In this document: in pieces, positions 6,989-9,213 of the stretch
Layout: the number at the start of each line of letters is the position of its first letter
How positions within the stretch are numbered: the first letter of the stretch is position 1
Assembly (NCBI GenBank): GCA_020426065.1
Contig: JAGQQT010000133.1
Span: 1 to 9,213 of the forward strand
Origin: Planctomycetaceae bacterium
GTDB lineage: Bacteria; Planctomycetota; Planctomycetia; Planctomycetales; Planctomycetaceae
Direction of reading: 5' to 3'
Length of the DNA stretch: 9,213 bases
The notes under the pieces: generated by a model
Seen by the model: the letters and a program-made list of their open reading frames with translations, nothing else
The model's database searches: none
What the model was told of the DNA's origin: nothing
Translations under genes and position numbers: made by a program

Positions 6989-8302
6989 GTGTCCGACACG
7001 GTTGTTATCGCGTTGAATCAACTTCGCCCGGGCCTGGTACTCCCTACCGCGATATACGACGGGAGGAATCAGGACCTTTTGCTGCTGGGCAAAGGGCTAC
7101 GAGTAACTCATCAACACCTGCAACGGCTGTTTGCACGTGGTATCTCTTCGATTGCAATTGACCAGGAATTTGCCAGCGAGATTACCAAGGGCGGATCTTC
7201 TGCTCCTGCACAAACCAGTAAGGCTGCTGTTTTACGCCAGAGACAGATTGAGCGTGCCCAGGAGCGAGAAGAGGTTGTCCGACGGGAAAGAGCTCCCCTG
7301 ATGGAGCAGCTCAAACGTCCGGAAACGCTGGAATATTCCGAGGAAGTCCTTGAATCGCGTACACAAAAGCGGGAACAGACCCGTTCAAGTCTGAAGACTT
7401 TTTTTGATTCAGCCAGTCTGCCCGGTTTGCGGGATGGCAAAGCAGTGAAGGGAATCGCTGTCGAAGCAATTCAGGATATGATGCTCGACCTGGACCTGTT
7501 TGTGAAACTGGCCATCGATCCGAATGATGCAAGTGAGGATCACGATCATTGCGTGAGGGTCTCGGAACTGGCGATGGCAGTGGCGACGGTCATGCAGCAT
7601 CCCCGCAATCGAGTCGAAGAACTGGGCATGGGATGTCTGATCTACCGTTCCGCGATTTCGAAAAAGTGTGAACATCTCCGGAATCTGGACCGGGATCTGA
7701 CAGCTCTGGAAAAGCTTGAATTTACTAAAAATCCCAAGCTGATGTTTGAGGCACTGGAAGATGTGACTGATATCCCGGTTGGTGCCCGGCAGGTTGCTTA
7801 TCAGATTTATGAGCGTTGGAATGGGAGCGGATATCCACGGCAAAAAGCTGGGAATCAGATCCACCCGCTCGCCCGAATTGCTTCGGTTTGTGATGTTTAT
7901 GTGGCATTAACCTCCAGCCGTCCTCATCGTCGGGCGTTCGAGCCATATCAGGCTGTCGAACAGATCCTGATTGACACCAGGAATCATAAATTTGATCCCA
8001 AGGTGGTGCGGGCATTCCTGCAGACAGTTTGTCTGTATCCATTGGGATCCTATGTTGAATTGACAGATGGTCACATGGGGGTGGTCATCCGCACCAATAT
8101 TGAGCATTTTGATCGGCCGGTTGTCAAACTTCTGTTCAATGAAAAAAGTGAGCGAATCATTTCCCATACGATTGATTTGCAGGAAACACCTGAGCTCTCT
8201 GTCGTCCGGGCAATTGAAAAAGATGTTTTTGAGGTCATGCTGCTGGCGACGGAAAACAAAAAGGCAGTTCAGAGAACCTTTGCTTTTGATCCCCAGATTT
8301 GA
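6989..8302 (+). CDS. Degenerate HD-GYP protein, predicted catalytically inactive
   Basis: This is a 437-residue protein from GTG 6989. Residues 1-60 (IALNQLRPGLVLP, LLGKGLRVT) resemble the N-terminal domain often found before HD-GYP. Residues 70-140 are a highly charged, probably helical linker. The HD-GYP fold spans about 155-345 but is broken at the metal site: the HD pair is Ile218-Tyr219 (CLIYRSAISKK), the next His is Asn248, the HH pair is Ile273-Tyr274, and DG is Asn278-Gly279. Kept are His185/His187, GSGYP (281-283 for GYP) and Asp302. Loss of at least five ligands predicts no phosphodiesterase activity; it may still bind partners or nucleotide. Residues 345-437 form a beta-rich tail (PLGSYVELTDGHMGVVI), seen after HD-GYP domains in related bacteria. 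The close HDOD gene upstream suggests an operon and a joint role. The reading frame is intact, so this is not a pseudogene. Confidence 0.87.
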   Translation: MSDTVVIALNQLRPGLVLPTAIYDGRNQDLLLLGKGLRVTHQHLQRLFARGISSIAIDQEFASEITKGGSSAPAQTSKAAVLRQRQIERAQEREEVVRRERAPLMEQLKRPETLEYSEEVLESRTQKREQTRSSLKTFFDSASLPGLRDGKAVKGIAVEAIQDMMLDLDLFVKLAIDPNDASEDHDHCVRVSELAMAVATVMQHPRNRVEELGMGCLIYRSAISKKCEHLRNLDRDLTALEKLEFTKNPKLMFEALEDVTDIPVGARQVAYQIYERWNGSGYPRQKAGNQIHPLARIASVCDVYVALTSSRPHRRAFEPYQAVEQILIDTRNHKFDPKVVRAFLQTVCLYPLGSYVELTDGHMGVVIRTNIEHFDRPVVKLLFNEKSERIISHTIDLQETPELSVVRAIEKDVFEVMLLATENKKAVQRTFAFDPQI

Positions 8303-8372
8303 CCGGAAATGTTTAAGTACATCACGTATTATGCTGGTGTTTGTTTCCGCTGGCATTTCGTGAAGTTTTTCG

Positions 8373-9213
8373 ATGAGCCGACTTCTGCAACAGCTTTCTG
8401 AAGGCAGGCTTCTCCTGCTGGATGGTCCCATGGGGACAGAACTTTCCGACCGGGGCTTTGATGTGGACCGGGACGGCTGGTCTGCCAGAGCTTTACTGGA
8501 TGCTCCGGAACTGGTTCTCCAGATTCATCAGGACTATGTCTCAGCAGGGGCAAATCTGCTGACGACCAACACCTTCAGGACTTTTTCCCAGAACCTGCGG
8601 AGTTGGGACTGTCCCCTGTCTGCAGAAGAGATGACCCGGCGTGCAGTTGAGCTGGCTCGAGGAGCGGCGGGGGATCAATGTGAAATTCTGGGGTCCATCG
8701 CGCCAGTCGGCGATTGCTATGAGCAAGGAAAGACTGGGTTCAGTGCCGGGCAGAAGGCCCAGATTGAAGAGCACGTCAACAACCTGATTCAGGCGGGAGT
8801 GGATGGGTTTTTAATTGAAACCCAGACTTCATTTCCGGAAATGCTGTATTCCGTGCAAATCTGCCGTCAGTATGCTTTGCCGATTCTGGTGAGCATGGTG
8901 ACCCGGGATGGAAGCACCATGCTGGATGGGACACCCATCAGGGAGATCTGGAAAGAGCTGGAGGTTCAGGGGATTTGTGCGATTGGCTGTAATTGCATCC
9001 CGGTGGAAATCGTCTCCGCGTTCCTCTCCGAACTGAAAGACTGCCAGTTACCCAGACTGGTTTACGCGAATTCCTCGATGTGTGATCCTCAAGGCAGATG
9101 GCATCCGACAGCAGGCGCTGACTATAACCGGCATTCTCAGCTGGCGGCCGAGTGGATTAAACAGGGAGTCAGAATTCTGGGAGGCTGCTGTGGTACAAAT
9201 TCGAAGCTGATTG
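8373..9213 (+). CDS. Homocysteine S-methyltransferase family protein (3' partial)
   Basis: An open frame runs from ATG 8373 to the end of the window without a stop, giving 280 visible residues. An in-frame TGA at 8361 limits the start, and GAAG (8362-8365) is a weak ribosome binding site. Residues 12-24 (GRLLLLDGPMGTE) and 45-72 (DAPELVLQIHQDY, then LLTTNTF) are typical of the zinc-dependent Hcy-binding TIM barrel. The zinc cysteines are Cys208 in GCNC and Cys272-Cys273 in GGCCGT. The enzyme transfers a methyl group, from S-methylmethionine, betaine or a folate/cobalamin donor, to homocysteine to make methionine. Stand-alone family members have about 300-330 residues, so only a short tail is probably missing. 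A longer MetH-like protein cannot be excluded because the end is not visible. Seventy bases separate it from the degenerate HD-GYP gene, so it may belong to that unit or have its own promoter. Confidence 0.92.
   Translation, partial: MSRLLQQLSEGRLLLLDGPMGTELSDRGFDVDRDGWSARALLDAPELVLQIHQDYVSAGANLLTTNTFRTFSQNLRSWDCPLSAEEMTRRAVELARGAAGDQCEILGSIAPVGDCYEQGKTGFSAGQKAQIEEHVNNLIQAGVDGFLIETQTSFPEMLYSVQICRQYALPILVSMVTRDGSTMLDGTPIREIWKELEVQGICAIGCNCIPVEIVSAFLSELKDCQLPRLVYANSSMCDPQGRWHPTAGADYNRHSQLAAEWIKQGVRILGGCCGTNSKLI

Noticed and set aside
6989..8302. Calling the second HD-GYP gene a pseudogene
   Set aside because: The frame is intact over 437 codons, and both flanking domains and the GYP motif are kept; only the metal ligands are changed.

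Overview
The window reads as chromosomal DNA from a planctomycete, probably of the Planctomycetaceae/Gimesia/Rubinisphaera type. The strongest evidence is the first gene, which has the HEAT-repeat plus CxxCH cytochrome architecture known as the Pirellula/Verrucomicrobium-type heme-binding domain. Large HD-GYP and HDOD proteins are also common in this group. All seven genes lie on the + strand with similar composition and few gaps. I see no tRNA, rRNA, CRISPR array, insertion sequence or integrase. The genus is an inference.

Layout. Bases 1-1554 hold the 3' part of a large c-type cytochrome with HEAT-like repeats. Its end overlaps the start of a Nudix hydrolase of the YfcD/IPP-isomerase-like group (1538-2113). 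After 210 bases containing inverted repeats comes a small acidic BON-domain protein (2324-2713). A 280-base leader rich in inverted repeats precedes a GAF-like plus HD-GYP c-di-GMP phosphodiesterase with a full set of metal ligands (2994-4853). Next are endonuclease IV (nfo, start 4978), an HDOD protein (6042-6944) and, 44 bases later, a second HD-GYP protein that has lost most metal ligands (6989-8302). The window ends inside a zinc-dependent homocysteine S-methyltransferase (from 8373), which has no stop here.

Functional reading. The clearest theme is signalling by the HD superfamily. One HD-GYP protein looks catalytic; an HDOD protein and a pseudo-enzyme HD-GYP form a likely two-gene unit that may work by protein contacts rather than catalysis. 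The cytochrome, Nudix, endonuclease IV and methyltransferase genes are housekeeping or metabolic and have no obvious link to that theme. I see no clear novel defence or mobile system. The best candidates for a closer look are the HDOD/degenerate HD-GYP pair, the structured leader of the active HD-GYP gene, and a palindrome around a possible -10 box before nfo.
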